From assembly GCF_000472385.1 (NCBI RefSeq), contig NZ_AWZU01000006.1, forward strand, positions 124,108 to 188,107: a stretch of DNA of 64,000 bases, given 5' to 3'. The translations under genes and the position numbers were made by a program. The notes beneath the pieces were generated by a model. That model worked only from the letters and a program-made list of their open reading frames with translations, did not search any database and had not been told where the DNA came from. Within the stretch, counting starts at the first letter, position 1, and each line of letters begins with the position of its first letter. Below, in pieces: positions 45,116-53,735 of this stretch. The DNA is from Bradyrhizobium sp. ARR65. GTDB lineage: Bacteria; Pseudomonadota; Alphaproteobacteria; Rhizobiales; Xanthobacteraceae.

Positions 45116-45423
45116 TCTCATCTCGGAGGGACAAGGGTCGACGCAAAACTCGGGTGCGAGCGCGCCGCGAGAATGCGCTCGTGCATCCGCTCGCTGGTTG
45201 CCAACTTGCGCGAAGCCTTCGCTGTCGCATGCTCAAGCCTCTCCCCGTCATCCCTGAGGTGCTCACGAAGCGGGCCTCGAACGAGACGGCTCCAATGCTG
45301 CAGCGCGGCCGGGGATCCTTCGAGGCTCGTGGGGCCTGTCGTCGGGCGCGTCGCGCGGACCCGGTGGCTCGCGCCTCCAGCGACAAACGGCGAAGCCGCG
45401 GGCATGACGGATCGAACGAGCGT

Positions 45424-48300
45424 CTAACTCGCCGCTTCCAGCCGCACTTCCGTCAGCAGCCGCATCGCGGCCTCCGCGTCCATCGGCTCGCCGAAAGCGA
45501 AGCCTTGCGCGTATTCGCAGCCCAACTGGTAGAGCTCGACGGCATCCGAATCCGTCTCGGCGCCTTCCGCGACCACGTCCATGCCGAGGTCGTGCGCGAG
45601 CGCGATGATCGATTTCAAAATCACCGGTCGGGTGCCGCGGGTGGTGGTGCGGACGAAGGACTGGTCGATCTTCAGCGTGTCGAAGGGGAAGCGCTGCAGG
45701 TAGGACAGCGAGGAATGGCCGGTGCCGAAATCGTCGATCGAGAGTCCCACGCCGAGTTCGCGGATCCGCGACAGCATCTGCGCGGCGTGCTCGGGATTCT
45801 CCATCACCAGCGATTCCGTCAGTTCGAGCTTGAGACTGCCGCGCGCCACGGTCGAGCGCGACAGCACGCTGCGGATGTCGTGCAGCAGATCGTGCCGCAG
45901 CAACTGGCGCGAGGAAACATTCACCGAGGCGAAGATCGGCTCGCGGGCGCGCGTCGCGCGCTGCCAGATCGCGAGCTGGCGCGCCGTCTGGTCCATCACG
46001 AAGGTGCCGAGATCGACGATCAAGCCGATCTCTTCGGCAATGGTGATGAACTCGATCGGCGACATCCGCCCGAGCTTCGGATGATCCCAGCGCGCCAGCG
46101 CTTCGAAACCGGCGATCGAGCGATCCTCCAGGCGCACGATCGGCTGGTAGAGGATACTGATCTCCTGGCGCTCGATGGCACGGCGCAGCTCGCTCTCCAG
46201 CGTCAGGCGGTCGGTCTTGCGTGCGCGCATCGCGGGCTTGTAGACGTCGATGCGGTCACCACCGATGCGCTTGGAATGGTACATCGCCAGTTCCGCGTCC
46301 TTGATGATCTCCTCGGAGAGCTGAACCTGCGGATCGGAGAGCGCAAGCCCGATCGAAGCGGTGAGAAAAATCTCGCGGTCGTTGAAGGCGATCGGCGCGC
46401 GGATGGTCTTGCGGATGGTTTCGGCGAAGGCAGTGATGCGCGGCGGATCCTGTTCGGAGAGCAGGATCAGCCCGAACTGGTCGCCGGCGAGCCGCGCCAG
46501 CGTGTCCTGCGGTTTGAGGATGCGGGTGAGGCGACGCGCCAGCGTGAGCAGGATGGAATCGCCGACCGCGATGCCGACGGAATCGTTGACTTGCTTGAAG
46601 CGATCGAGGTCGATCACCATCAGCGTCGGCCGCAGGCTCGGCATGGTCTTGGCGAAGTTGGCCACCGCGTTGAGCCGGTCCATGAACAATTTGCGGTTCG
46701 GCAGGCCGGTGAGGTTGTCGTGCACGGAGTCGTGCAGCATGCGCTCCTCGGCATTGCGGATCTCGGTGACGTCGGTGAGCGTGCCGACCACGCGGGAGAC
46801 CTCTCCGTCGGAGCCGACGACGGGGCGCGCCTTGAGCGCGAACCACATGAAATGACCATCGGGCGTGCGCAGGCGGAAATCCTGCACCAGGCGGCCGCGG
46901 CGCTGGTCGAGCACGCTGTCGAGCGCGGCACGGAAGCGGTCCTGGTCGAGCGGATGCAGCACTTCCAGCCATTTCGCGGCGGGGCCTTCCAGCGTGCCGC
47001 GCTTGAGCCCAAGCAAGTGCTCGGTCTCGGGACTGGTGAAGACCTTGTCTGCCGAGACGTCCCAGTCCCAGATCAAATCGCCGGATCCGGTCAGTGCCAG
47101 CGCGCGCCGCTCGACATCGGACACGACGCCGGTCGTGGCACCGCCGCCGGCAAAGGCGTGCTGCATGACGGTAAAGCCGATCAGCATTACGATCAGCACC
47201 AGGCCGCCGAGCAAAGCGGGGCCGACGATATCGTTAGTGACGGAGCCGGCAATGGTCATGCCGGCCGCCACCACCCAGACCACCAGCAGGAACCAGGTCG
47301 GGATCAAGAGCACGGCGCGATCAAAGCCGTGGGTCGAGAGGTAGACGATCAGGGCAAAGCCGGCGAACGCAATCATCACCAGCGACATGCGCGCAATGCC
47401 GGAGGCCACCGCGGGGTCGAACAGCGCGAGCGCAACCAGCGAGCCCAGGAAGACCAGCCAGCCGAGCGTAATGTGGGAATAGCGCACATGCCAGCGGCTG
47501 AGGTTGAGATAGGCGAACAGGAACACCAGCAGCGTTGCCGACAGCATCGCTTCGCCGCCTGCGCGCCAGATGCGCTCGGCGTTGTTCGACATGTCGAGCA
47601 CCTTGCCCCAGAAGCCGAAATCGACGCCGATATAGACCAGCACGGCCCAGGCGAGCGCGGCCGCGGCCGGGAACATGATGCTGCCCTTCACCACGAAGAG
47701 GATGGTCAGCACCAGCGCGAGCAGGCCGGAAATACCGATCACGATGCCCTGGTACAGCGTGAAGGAATTGACCTTGTCCTTGTAGGCCTCGGGCTCCCAG
47801 AGATAGAGCTGCGGCAGCTTGTCGGTGCGCAGTTCCGCGACAAAGGTGATAACGGCGCCGGGATCGAGCGTGATACGGAAGACGTCCGCGGTCGGGCTTT
47901 CCTGGCGGTCGGGGCGGTCGCCCGTCGAGGGCGTGATGGTCGCGATGCGCGACAGGCCGAGGTCGGGCCACAGCAGGCCCGAGCCCACCACGCGGTAATG
48001 CGGCGCGACGATGAGGCGATCGAGCTGGTCGTCGGTATTGTTGGCAAGCGCGAACACTACCCAGTTCTGGCCGCCTTCACGGGCGCGCACCTCGATGCGG
48101 CGAACGATGCCGTCGGTGCCGGGAGCGGTGGAGACCTGGACACGGTCGGTATCACTGTGCAGATGTTCGAGAACACCGGTGAGGTCGATGGCCGGCGCGT
48201 CACCGCGGACGCTGACCGCGTCAAGTGCCCGCGCCGGCGAAGCCGCGACAACAATCATGAGGCCCAGCGCAAACAGCGCAAGGCACCTGATCAGACGCAA
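45424..48300 (-). CDS. Membrane-bound EAL phosphodiesterase with 7TM sensor and degenerate GGDEF
   Basis: This 958-residue protein has, in order: a signal peptide (1-26), a 7TMR-DISM-type periplasmic domain (about 27-190), about seven membrane helices (about 195-385), a PAS domain (about 410-520), a GGDEF domain (about 530-690) and an EAL domain (about 705-950). The GGDEF site reads AGDQF (near residue 604) and is unlikely to make cyclic di-GMP. The EAL site is intact (GFEALARWDHPKL, DDFGTGHSSLSYL, VAEGAET), so the protein probably degrades it. The start is TTG at 48300, supported by GGAG eight bases upstream and by the signal peptide. Confidence 0.9.
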   Translation of the reverse strand: MRLIRCLALFALGLMIVVAASPARALDAVSVRGDAPAIDLTGVLEHLHSDTDRVQVSTAPGTDGIVRRIEVRAREGGQNWVVFALANNTDDQLDRLIVAPHYRVVGSGLLWPDLGLSRIATITPSTGDRPDRQESPTADVFRITLDPGAVITFVAELRTDKLPQLYLWEPEAYKDKVNSFTLYQGIVIGISGLLALVLTILFVVKGSIMFPAAAALAWAVLVYIGVDFGFWGKVLDMSNNAERIWRAGGEAMLSATLLVFLFAYLNLSRWHVRYSHITLGWLVFLGSLVALALFDPAVASGIARMSLVMIAFAGFALIVYLSTHGFDRAVLLIPTWFLLVVWVVAAGMTIAGSVTNDIVGPALLGGLVLIVMLIGFTVMQHAFAGGGATTGVVSDVERRALALTGSGDLIWDWDVSADKVFTSPETEHLLGLKRGTLEGPAAKWLEVLHPLDQDRFRAALDSVLDQRRGRLVQDFRLRTPDGHFMWFALKARPVVGSDGEVSRVVGTLTDVTEIRNAEERMLHDSVHDNLTGLPNRKLFMDRLNAVANFAKTMPSLRPTLMVIDLDRFKQVNDSVGIAVGDSILLTLARRLTRILKPQDTLARLAGDQFGLILLSEQDPPRITAFAETIRKTIRAPIAFNDREIFLTASIGLALSDPQVQLSEEIIKDAELAMYHSKRIGGDRIDVYKPAMRARKTDRLTLESELRRAIERQEISILYQPIVRLEDRSIAGFEALARWDHPKLGRMSPIEFITIAEEIGLIVDLGTFVMDQTARQLAIWQRATRAREPIFASVNVSSRQLLRHDLLHDIRSVLSRSTVARGSLKLELTESLVMENPEHAAQMLSRIRELGVGLSIDDFGTGHSSLSYLQRFPFDTLKIDQSFVRTTTRGTRPVILKSIIALAHDLGMDVVAEGAETDSDAVELYQLGCEYAQGFAFGEPMDAEAAMRLLTEVRLEAAS

Positions 48301-48456
48301 TGTCAGTTCTCCGCGTTGGACGCTTATGCCGAAGTGCTACTATTCAAAGCGAAAGACACACCCCCCGCCCGGGGCAAATGCGTTCGTTTGTGGAACGATC
48401 ATTGGCACGAAAGCGAAACAATTCAAAGGGCTTCCGGAGCGGCTGGTCGCTGCGGC

Positions 48457-49455
48457 TCAGGCAAGCAACACAATTTTGCCAATATGTTCGGAGGTCTCCA
48501 TACGCCGATGCGCATCGGCCGCGTTTTGCAGCGGAAAGGTGCTGTCGATGATGGGCTTTATGCGCCCCTGATGCAGGAACGTCATCACCTTGGCCTCGAT
48601 CGCGGCGACCATCGCGGCCTTATCCGCGTTACTACGGGGACGCAGGGTCGAGCCGGTGTGTGTGAGCCGCTTCACCATCAGCCTGGTGAAGTTGACGGTC
48701 GCTTTCGGCGAACCGAGGAAGGCGATCTGGACGATGCGGCCGTCGACGGCGGCGGCTTCATAGTTGCGTTCGATGTAGTCGCCGCCGACCATGTCGAGAA
48801 TGACATTGGCGCCGGTGCCGGACGTCGCCGCTTTCACCGCGGCGACAAAATCCTCCGTCTTGTAATTGATCGCGCGGTCGGCGCCGAGCTTCAGGCAGGC
48901 GTCGGCTTTCTCCTGCGAACCGACGGTGACGATGACCTTCGATCCCCATGCCTTGGCGAGCTGGATCGCCATGGTGCCGATGCCGGAGGAGCCGCCATGA
49001 ACCAGCAGGGTTTCGCCCGGCTTCAGCGCGCCACGCTCGAACACGTTGTGCCAGACCGTCATCAGCGTTTCCGGCGTTGCGCCAGCTTCGGCGATGGAGA
49101 ACGACGGCGGCACGCTCATCGCCTGAGCGTCCTGCGCGATGCAATATTGTGCGTAGCCGCCGCCGGCGACCAGCGACATCACCTTGTCGCCGAGCTTGTG
49201 TTTCTCCGCGTTGCTGCCGATCGCGACCACTTCGCCCGCCACTTCCAGGCCGGGCAGGTCGGATGCGCCGGGCGGCGGCGGATAGGAGCCGGCGCGTTGC
49301 GAGACGTCGGGGCGGTTGACGCCGGCGGCCTCGACCTTGATCAGGATCTCGTCGGGCCCGGGCTGCGGCACGGGGCGCGTTTCCGGAACGAGCACCTCCG
49401 GACCGCCCGGCTTGGAGATGGCGACAACGGTCATTTGCGCAGGCAGCTTTTCCAT
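48457..49455 (-). CDS. NAD(P)H-quinone oxidoreductase (PIG3-like, MDR superfamily)
   Basis: This 332-residue zinc-independent medium-chain dehydrogenase/reductase probably reduces quinones with NADPH. Family marks are PDEILIKVEAAGVNRPDVSQ, RAGSYPPPPGASDLPGLEVA, and the nucleotide-binding VHGGSSGIGTMAIQLAKAWG. It continues through GADRAINYKTEDF and FTRLMVKRLTHTGSTLRPRS, typical of PIG3-type quinone reductases. The ATG at 49455 follows AGGA at a fair distance and is preferred; a second start at 49434 (MTVVAI) would also keep the domain. It precedes the EAL gene on the same strand (156-base gap). Confidence 0.9.
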   Translation of the reverse strand: MEKLPAQMTVVAISKPGGPEVLVPETRPVPQPGPDEILIKVEAAGVNRPDVSQRAGSYPPPPGASDLPGLEVAGEVVAIGSNAEKHKLGDKVMSLVAGGGYAQYCIAQDAQAMSVPPSFSIAEAGATPETLMTVWHNVFERGALKPGETLLVHGGSSGIGTMAIQLAKAWGSKVIVTVGSQEKADACLKLGADRAINYKTEDFVAAVKAATSGTGANVILDMVGGDYIERNYEAAAVDGRIVQIAFLGSPKATVNFTRLMVKRLTHTGSTLRPRSNADKAAMVAAIEAKVMTFLHQGRIKPIIDSTFPLQNAADAHRRMETSEHIGKIVLLA

Positions 49456-49565
49456 GATTTGTCCTAAGGAAGCGCTTCGTAGAATTTGAGGCAACTCTGA
49501 TTAACCAGCCCCATCTGTGCTGGCAACCGGTTCGGATCGGGCAGCATTATTGAGGGAGGACGTCA

Positions 49566-49757
49566 ATGGCCATCGAGGACGACGATCGACCACGGAAAAA
49601 GGTCACCCACGAGATCGGGCAGGACCTGTCGCTCCTGTCGGTCGAGGAACTGACCGAGCGCATCGCGCTGTTGACTGCTGAAATCGAACGGCTGCGCGAG
49701 GCGATGAGCAAGAAGCGCGCCTCCCGCGACGCGGCCAACAGCATTTTCAAATCTTAG
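49566..49757 (+). CDS. DUF1192 small protein
   Basis: This 63-residue soluble protein contains LSLLSVEELTERIALLTAEI and ends RLREAMSKKRASRDAANSIF. It is a short helical, probably coiled-coil domain characteristic of alphaproteobacterial DUF1192. Function is unknown. The ATG at 49566 follows GGGAGGA closely. It is divergent from the quinone oxidoreductase gene and upstream of the candidate small RNA and the DUF1465 gene, an order I remember as usual in Rhizobiales. Confidence 0.88.
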   Translation: MAIEDDDRPRKKVTHEIGQDLSLLSVEELTERIALLTAEIERLREAMSKKRASRDAANSIFKS

Positions 49758-49884
49758 AGATCGGGCGCCGCGGAAAGGTGCCGGGCAGCTTGGGTCCATC
49801 TATGGAGCGGTGCAGCAACTCGGTCATTGGCCGACATGGCTAATGCTCTTTAAAAAAATCCGTTCGTTTACGAACGATTAAGCT

Positions 49885-49999
49885 TTCGGGTTTATGACTG
49901 AGATCGTCCTCGTTTGGACACCGAGTGGCTCCTGTCCACTCTGTTTGACGCCTCCCTGTTATCAACTTCATAAGCCGCCGTTCTCGGCGGCTTTTTTTT
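49885..49999 (+). ncRNA. Candidate small RNA with exposed anti-Shine-Dalgarno motifs (alpha-r14/suhB-like)
   Basis: The 3' half is a hairpin GAGTGG-CTCCTGT-CCACTC (49923-49941) whose loop shows CUCCU. Single-stranded GCCTCCCTGTTATCAAC (CCTCCC at 49951-49956) follows, then an intrinsic terminator. Loops with CUCCU/CCUCCC and a final GCCGCC terminator are the hallmark of the alphaproteobacterial suhB/alpha-r14 (cuckoo) RNA family, as I remember it. The 5' end is a guess. A palindrome CGTTCG-TTTA-CGAACG (49861-49876) lies just upstream and may be part of its promoter. A short open frame crosses the RNA but has no protein-like features. Confidence 0.55.
49972..49999 (+). terminator. Intrinsic terminator of the candidate small RNA
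   Basis: AAGCCGCCG-TTCT-CGGCGGCTT forms a nine-pair stem followed directly by a run of eight T residues. This is the clearest factor-independent terminator in the window. Confidence 0.9.
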
Positions 50000-50182
50000 G
50001 CCTCACACAGTTCCGCCCGAAATCTGTGTCAAATCCGCGCCCCCGTCGCGCCGCCGCGACCGACGGCTTGGAAACCATAAATTCCCTTGCCGCTGGACTC
50101 TTCACGGCACCCGAGCAATGATTTGTTCATCATAAGCCGGCGCGTGAAGCTGGCGTGAACTGTTGCGTAAGAGGCGTTAACC

Positions 50183-50695
50183 ATGTCGGAGCGTTCGCAA
50201 GGCGATACCCATCTGGTTCAGTTCAGCGAGCGGCTCACCAATTCGGCGGCATTTGGCAGCCTGTTCCGCGAGGGCATGGACTTGGTCGAGGAGACCGCGG
50301 CCTATCTCGACGGCGTCGGCCGCGCTGAGGCCAAGGCGCTGGACCGCGCCGTCAGCCTCACCTATGCGACCGAAAGCATGCGGCTGACCACACGCCTGAT
50401 GCAACTCGCCTCCTGGCTGCTGCTGCATCGCGCGGTGAAGGAAGGCGAAATGACGCTGAGCCAGGCCAACCGCGAGAAGACCAAGGTCAAGCTGTCCGCC
50501 GCAGATCCCGGCCCGGCCGAGATGATCGAAAAACTGCCGGCGCAATTGCAGGACTTGATCGCACGTTCGATGGACCTGCAGGCGCGCGTACGGCGGCTCG
50601 ACAGCAGCATTCACGCACCGCCGCCCGATCGCACCGCGATCGGTAATCCCTTGGTGCCCCAGCTCAACGCGCTCAAGGCGGCGTTCGAGCGGTAA
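50183..50695 (+). CDS. DUF1465 family protein
   Basis: This 170-residue helical protein matches DUF1465 throughout: FSERLTNSAAFGSLFREGMD, EETAAYLDGVGRAEAKALDR and TYATESMRLTTRLMQLASWL, with a C-terminal DLIARSMDLQARVRRLDSSI. The family is restricted to alphaproteobacteria. One member in Sinorhizobium was described as a CtrA-pathway cell-cycle regulator (RcdA-like), which is family knowledge from memory. The ATG at 50183 begins the conserved N-terminus. It is convergent with rpmE, with a family A palindrome in between. Confidence 0.85.
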   Translation: MSERSQGDTHLVQFSERLTNSAAFGSLFREGMDLVEETAAYLDGVGRAEAKALDRAVSLTYATESMRLTTRLMQLASWLLLHRAVKEGEMTLSQANREKTKVKLSAADPGPAEMIEKLPAQLQDLIARSMDLQARVRRLDSSIHAPPPDRTAIGNPLVPQLNALKAAFER

Positions 50696-50710
50696 GCTTC
50701 TCAACCACGC

Positions 50711-50816
50711 GCCATCATTCCGGGGCGGTCCGAAGGACGGGACCTGGGATCTCGAAACTCTCAGATGTGCGATTGCACATCAGAGTTCGATGCTGTCGCA
50801 CCGCCCCGGAATGACG
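50711..50816. repeat. Dispersed palindromic repeat, family A copy 4
   Basis: Exact inverted arms TCATTCCGGGGCGGT (50715-50729) and ACCGCCCCGGAATGA (50800-50814) enclose a second hairpin (TGTGCGATTGCACA-like centre). It occupies the gap between the convergent DUF1465 and rpmE genes. Confidence 0.8.
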
Positions 50817-50821
50817 GAGTA

Positions 50822-50859
50822 CAACAAACAAAAACGCCCCCGACGATGCGGAGGCGTTT
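50822..50859 (-). terminator. Intrinsic terminator of rpmE
   Basis: On the minus strand an 11-pair stem (AAACGCCTCCG with CGGGGGCGTTT, one G-U) with a six-base loop is followed by TTTTTGTTTG. It lies 34 bases after the rpmE stop codon. Confidence 0.8.
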
Positions 50860-50892
50860 CTTTGGCGCGATCCAGCCGGCTCGAGCGACCGA

Positions 50893-51120
50893 TCAATCCT
50901 TTTTGAGAAAGCCCGAAAATTTCTTCTGGAACCGGGAGACACGGCCGCCGCGATCGAGAATCTGCTGGGCGCCGCCGACCCAGGCGGGATGCGACTTGGG
51001 GTCGATGTCGAGATGCAGCTTGTCGCCTTCCTTGCCCCAGGTGGAACGGGTCTGGTACTCGGTGCCATCGGTCATAACGACCGTAATTGTATGATAATTC
51101 GGATGAATTTCGGCTTTCAT
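50893..51120 (-). CDS. rpmE: 50S ribosomal protein L31
   Basis: This 75-residue large-subunit ribosomal protein reads [20 protein letters not shown], then [20 protein letters not shown] and HPAWVGG, and ends in a basic [12 protein letters not shown]. It lacks the CxxC zinc motifs, as is usual for the cysteine-free alphaproteobacterial form. AGGACAT precedes the ATG at 51120. It has its own terminator and is divergent from the ABC exporter gene. Confidence 0.97.
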   Translation of the reverse strand: MKAEIHPNYHTITVVMTDGTEYQTRSTWGKEGDKLHLDIDPKSHPAWVGGAQQILDRGGRVSRFQKKFSGFLKKD

Positions 51121-51298
51121 GGCATGTCCTAACGGCGCCGTGGCGCCAGTCTTTGGGCTTGAGATTTCGCGGAATTGGCTGGGTCTATAGCCCATGAAAC
51201 CCGTCAAAACAAGTCAGCGCTTCGTATCTTCCCGGATTTGCCAGCCCGCGCCGCGGGGCCTATGTGGGCGGGATAAGAAGTCTCAACGGGTTGATCTC

Positions 51299-53146
51299 AT
51301 GAGCGTAGCGGAGCGGCTGGACGAGGGGCGGGAGGGGGTTGCGCCTCAGCCGGGGCAGACGGTTGTGGAAGCGCTGAGCATCGATGATGCGTCACCTGGA
51401 CGCCGCTCGAAGCTTCGCCCGCTGCTGGCGCTTTCGCCCTATGTCGCACGTTACCGCGGCCGTGCCGTTCTCGCCTTGATCGCACTGACCATTGCCGCCA
51501 TCACCACCCTGATTGTGCCGGTCGCGGTGCGTCGCCTGATCGATTTCGGCTTCACGCCGAAGGGCATCGCGCTGATCAACAGCTATTTCAGCGTGATGAT
51601 CGCCGTGGTCGCGGTGCTCGCGCTTGCCAGCGCCGCGCGCTACTACCTTGTAATGACCATCGGCGAACGCATCGTCGCCGATTTGCGGCGCGACGTGTTC
51701 GCGCATCTCATTTCGCTCTCACCGTCCTTCTTCGATTCCGCGCGGTCCGGCGAACTGATCTCGCGCCTCACCGCCGACACCACACAAATCAAATCCGCGG
51801 CCGGCGCGTCCGTCTCGATCGCGCTGCGCAATCTCCTGCTGTTCCTCGGCGCAGCCACCATGATGGTGGTGACGAGCCCCCGGCTGTCAGGCTTCGTGCT
51901 GCTGGCGATCCCGTTGATCGTCCTGCCGCTGGTCGCGTTCGGACGCTGGGTGCGGCGGCTGTCGCGCAACGCCCAGGATACGCTTGCCGAGGCCAGCGCC
52001 TACGCTTCGGAGCTGGTTGGCGCAGTTCGCACCGTACAGGCCTATACCGGCGAGAAACTGGCGACGACGCGCTTCGGCAAGGAGGTGGAGCAGGCCTATG
52101 AGGCCGCGCGCGTCTCGACTCAGGCCCGCGCGGTGTTGACCGCAATCATCATCTTCATTGTCTTCACCAGCGTCGTGGCGATCCTCTGGGTCGGATCGCA
52201 CGACGTTTTGACCGGCGCGATCACGCCCGGAAGGCTGAGCCAGTTCGTGCTGTACGCGGCGTTCGCGGCGGCAGGTCTCGGCCAGCTCAGCGAAGTCTGG
52301 GGCGAGGTTTCCGCTGCATCCGGTGCCGCGGAACGACTGTTCGAAATCCTGCGCGTGAGGCCCGAGATTGCCGCGCCCAGCGCCCCGCGCGCGCTGCCGG
52401 CGCCCTCGCGCGGCGATGTCGGCTTCGACAATGTCAGCTTTGCCTATCCGGCGCGGCCGAACCTGCCCGCGGTGGATCACGTCTCCTTCTCGGTGCGTGC
52501 CGGCGAGAAAGTCGCGATCGTCGGCCCCTCCGGCGCCGGCAAGAGCACGTTGTTTCATCTGTTGCTGCGGTTCTACGATCCCGCTTCCGGCACGATTTCC
52601 TTCGACGGCGTGCCGATCAAATCAGCCGATCCGCAAGCCTTCCGCAGCCATGTTGCGCTGGTGCCGCAGGAGTCGATAGTGTTCGCGGCGAGCGCACGTG
52701 AAAATATCCGCTTCGGCCGCCCCGAGGCGAGCGATGCCGAGGTCGAACGCGCCGCTGACCTTGCGCATGCGACCGAGTTCATTCGCCGCTTGCCGGCGGG
52801 CTTTGACACCCAGCTTGGCGAGCGCGGCGTGACGCTGTCAGGCGGTCAGCGCCAACGCATCGCGATCGCACGAGCGATCCTGCGCGATGCCCCGCTGTTA
52901 TTATTGGACGAGGCGACATCGTCCCTCGATGCCGAAAGCGAGACGCTGGTGCAGACGGCTTTGGAAGAACTGATGCGCCACCGCACCACACTGGTGATCG
53001 CGCACCGTTTGGCCACGGTGCTGTCCTGCGACCGTATTCTGGTGATGGAGCACGGCCGTATCGTCGAGCAGGGCACCCATGCCTCGCTGGTCGCGGCGAA
53101 CGGACTCTATGCACGGCTCGCGCGGCTGCAGTTCGAGGGGGCGTAG
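51299..53146 (+). CDS. ABC exporter, fused membrane and ATPase domains (ABCB/MsbA type)
   Basis: This 615-residue half-transporter has six membrane helices (about residues 45-330) and a C-terminal ATPase (about 370-610). It carries Walker A (IVGPSGAGKSTLFHLLLRFY), Q-loop (VALVPQESIVFAASARENIR), signature ([19 protein letters not shown]), Walker B (LLLLDEATSSLDAESETLVQ) and H-loop (TLVIAHRLATVLSCDRILVM). It works as a homodimer in the inner membrane; lipids, lipopeptides and drugs are usual substrates. The ATG at 51299 was chosen because the upstream in-frame region (51194-51298) lacks family resemblance. Its N-terminal 40 residues are polar and variable. Confidence 0.92.
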   Translation: MSVAERLDEGREGVAPQPGQTVVEALSIDDASPGRRSKLRPLLALSPYVARYRGRAVLALIALTIAAITTLIVPVAVRRLIDFGFTPKGIALINSYFSVMIAVVAVLALASAARYYLVMTIGERIVADLRRDVFAHLISLSPSFFDSARSGELISRLTADTTQIKSAAGASVSIALRNLLLFLGAATMMVVTSPRLSGFVLLAIPLIVLPLVAFGRWVRRLSRNAQDTLAEASAYASELVGAVRTVQAYTGEKLATTRFGKEVEQAYEAARVSTQARAVLTAIIIFIVFTSVVAILWVGSHDVLTGAITPGRLSQFVLYAAFAAAGLGQLSEVWGEVSAASGAAERLFEILRVRPEIAAPSAPRALPAPSRGDVGFDNVSFAYPARPNLPAVDHVSFSVRAGEKVAIVGPSGAGKSTLFHLLLRFYDPASGTISFDGVPIKSADPQAFRSHVALVPQESIVFAASARENIRFGRPEASDAEVERAADLAHATEFIRRLPAGFDTQLGERGVTLSGGQRQRIAIARAILRDAPLLLLDEATSSLDAESETLVQTALEELMRHRTTLVIAHRLATVLSCDRILVMEHGRIVEQGTHASLVAANGLYARLARLQFEGA

Positions 53147-53163
53147 TCGTTCCACATGACGCT

Positions 53164-53266
53164 GTCGTTACCCGCGAAGGCGGGTGATCCAGTATTCCAG
53201 AGACCGCGGTGATAGAGCCGAGAGGCCGCGGCGTGCTGGATGCCGCCGCCTTCGCGGCGCATGACC
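53164..53266. repeat. Dispersed repeat, family B copy 2 (inverted)
   Basis: GGCGGGTGATCCAGTATTCC and the following AGAG match the reverse complement of the 3' part of the copy at 15.4 kb. A second hairpin (TGCCGCCGCCTTCGCGGCGCA) closes the element. It again fills the gap between convergent genes. Confidence 0.75.
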
Positions 53267-53285
53267 ATCGCGTGCGGGACAGCCG

Positions 53286-53735
53286 TTACGCCTTCCACGC
53301 CATCTTCAGCACCGGCCGGCCCGAGGTCGGATTCACGTCATCGCCGGCATGCACAAAGCCGTTGCGCTCGTAGAAGCGGATGGCGCGCGCATTGTCCTTG
53401 TTCACGAGCAACGTGATGCCGCTCGGCGACAGCCGCTTGGCTTCATCCAGCAATCGCCGCGCGACATCGGAGCCCCAGCGTTCGGGCGCTGCCACGAGCT
53501 GATCCAGATAGCCGCCCTTGTCGACGGTCACGAAGCCGACCAACGTGCCCGCCTCGTCCGCGACAATGATCGTCGCTTGCTGCACCAGCTCAGTGCGCCA
53601 GCGTTTGCGCCACCACGCGACCCGCGCGGCAAAGTCGATTGAAGGATAGGCCTGCTGCCACGTCCGCTCCCACAACGCGATCGCGGCCTCTTCATCGTCG
53701 GCGCGATAGTGGCGAAGGTGAACAGTCGTGCTCAC
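53286..53735 (-). CDS. GNAT-family N-acetyltransferase
   Basis: This 149-residue cytoplasmic acetyltransferase has the acetyl-CoA-binding turn shifted to WGSDVARRLLDEAKRL (in place of the usual R/QxxGxG/A), and the typical last strands ITLLVNKDNARAIRFYERNG with FVHAGDDVNP. An N-terminal tryptophan-rich segment (ALWERTWQQAYPSIDFAARV) is unusual. The acceptor is unknown. Its ATG overlaps nothing upstream, but its start region overlaps the stop of the OmpA-like gene by four bases (ATGA), so they are probably co-translated. Confidence 0.88.
   Translation of the reverse strand: MSTTVHLRHYRADDEEAAIALWERTWQQAYPSIDFAARVAWWRKRWRTELVQQATIIVADEAGTLVGFVTVDKGGYLDQLVAAPERWGSDVARRLLDEAKRLSPSGITLLVNKDNARAIRFYERNGFVHAGDDVNPTSGRPVLKMAWKA

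Noticed and set aside
44460-45257. An open frame covering the gap after the Bug gene
   Set aside because: Its composition is Arg/Ser/Pro-rich without family resemblance, and it overlaps strong inverted repeats, so a non-coding reading fits better.
45022-49467. A very long open frame on the plus strand, antisense to the EAL protein and quinone oxidoreductase genes
   Set aside because: It is the GC-rich mirror of two well-supported minus-strand genes; the translation is low-complexity, rich in Arg, His and Gln, with no domain.
49861-49876. CGTTCG-TTTA-CGAACG as a LexA box
   Set aside because: The alphaproteobacterial LexA site is a direct repeat GTTC-N7-GTTC; this is an inverted repeat with different spacing.
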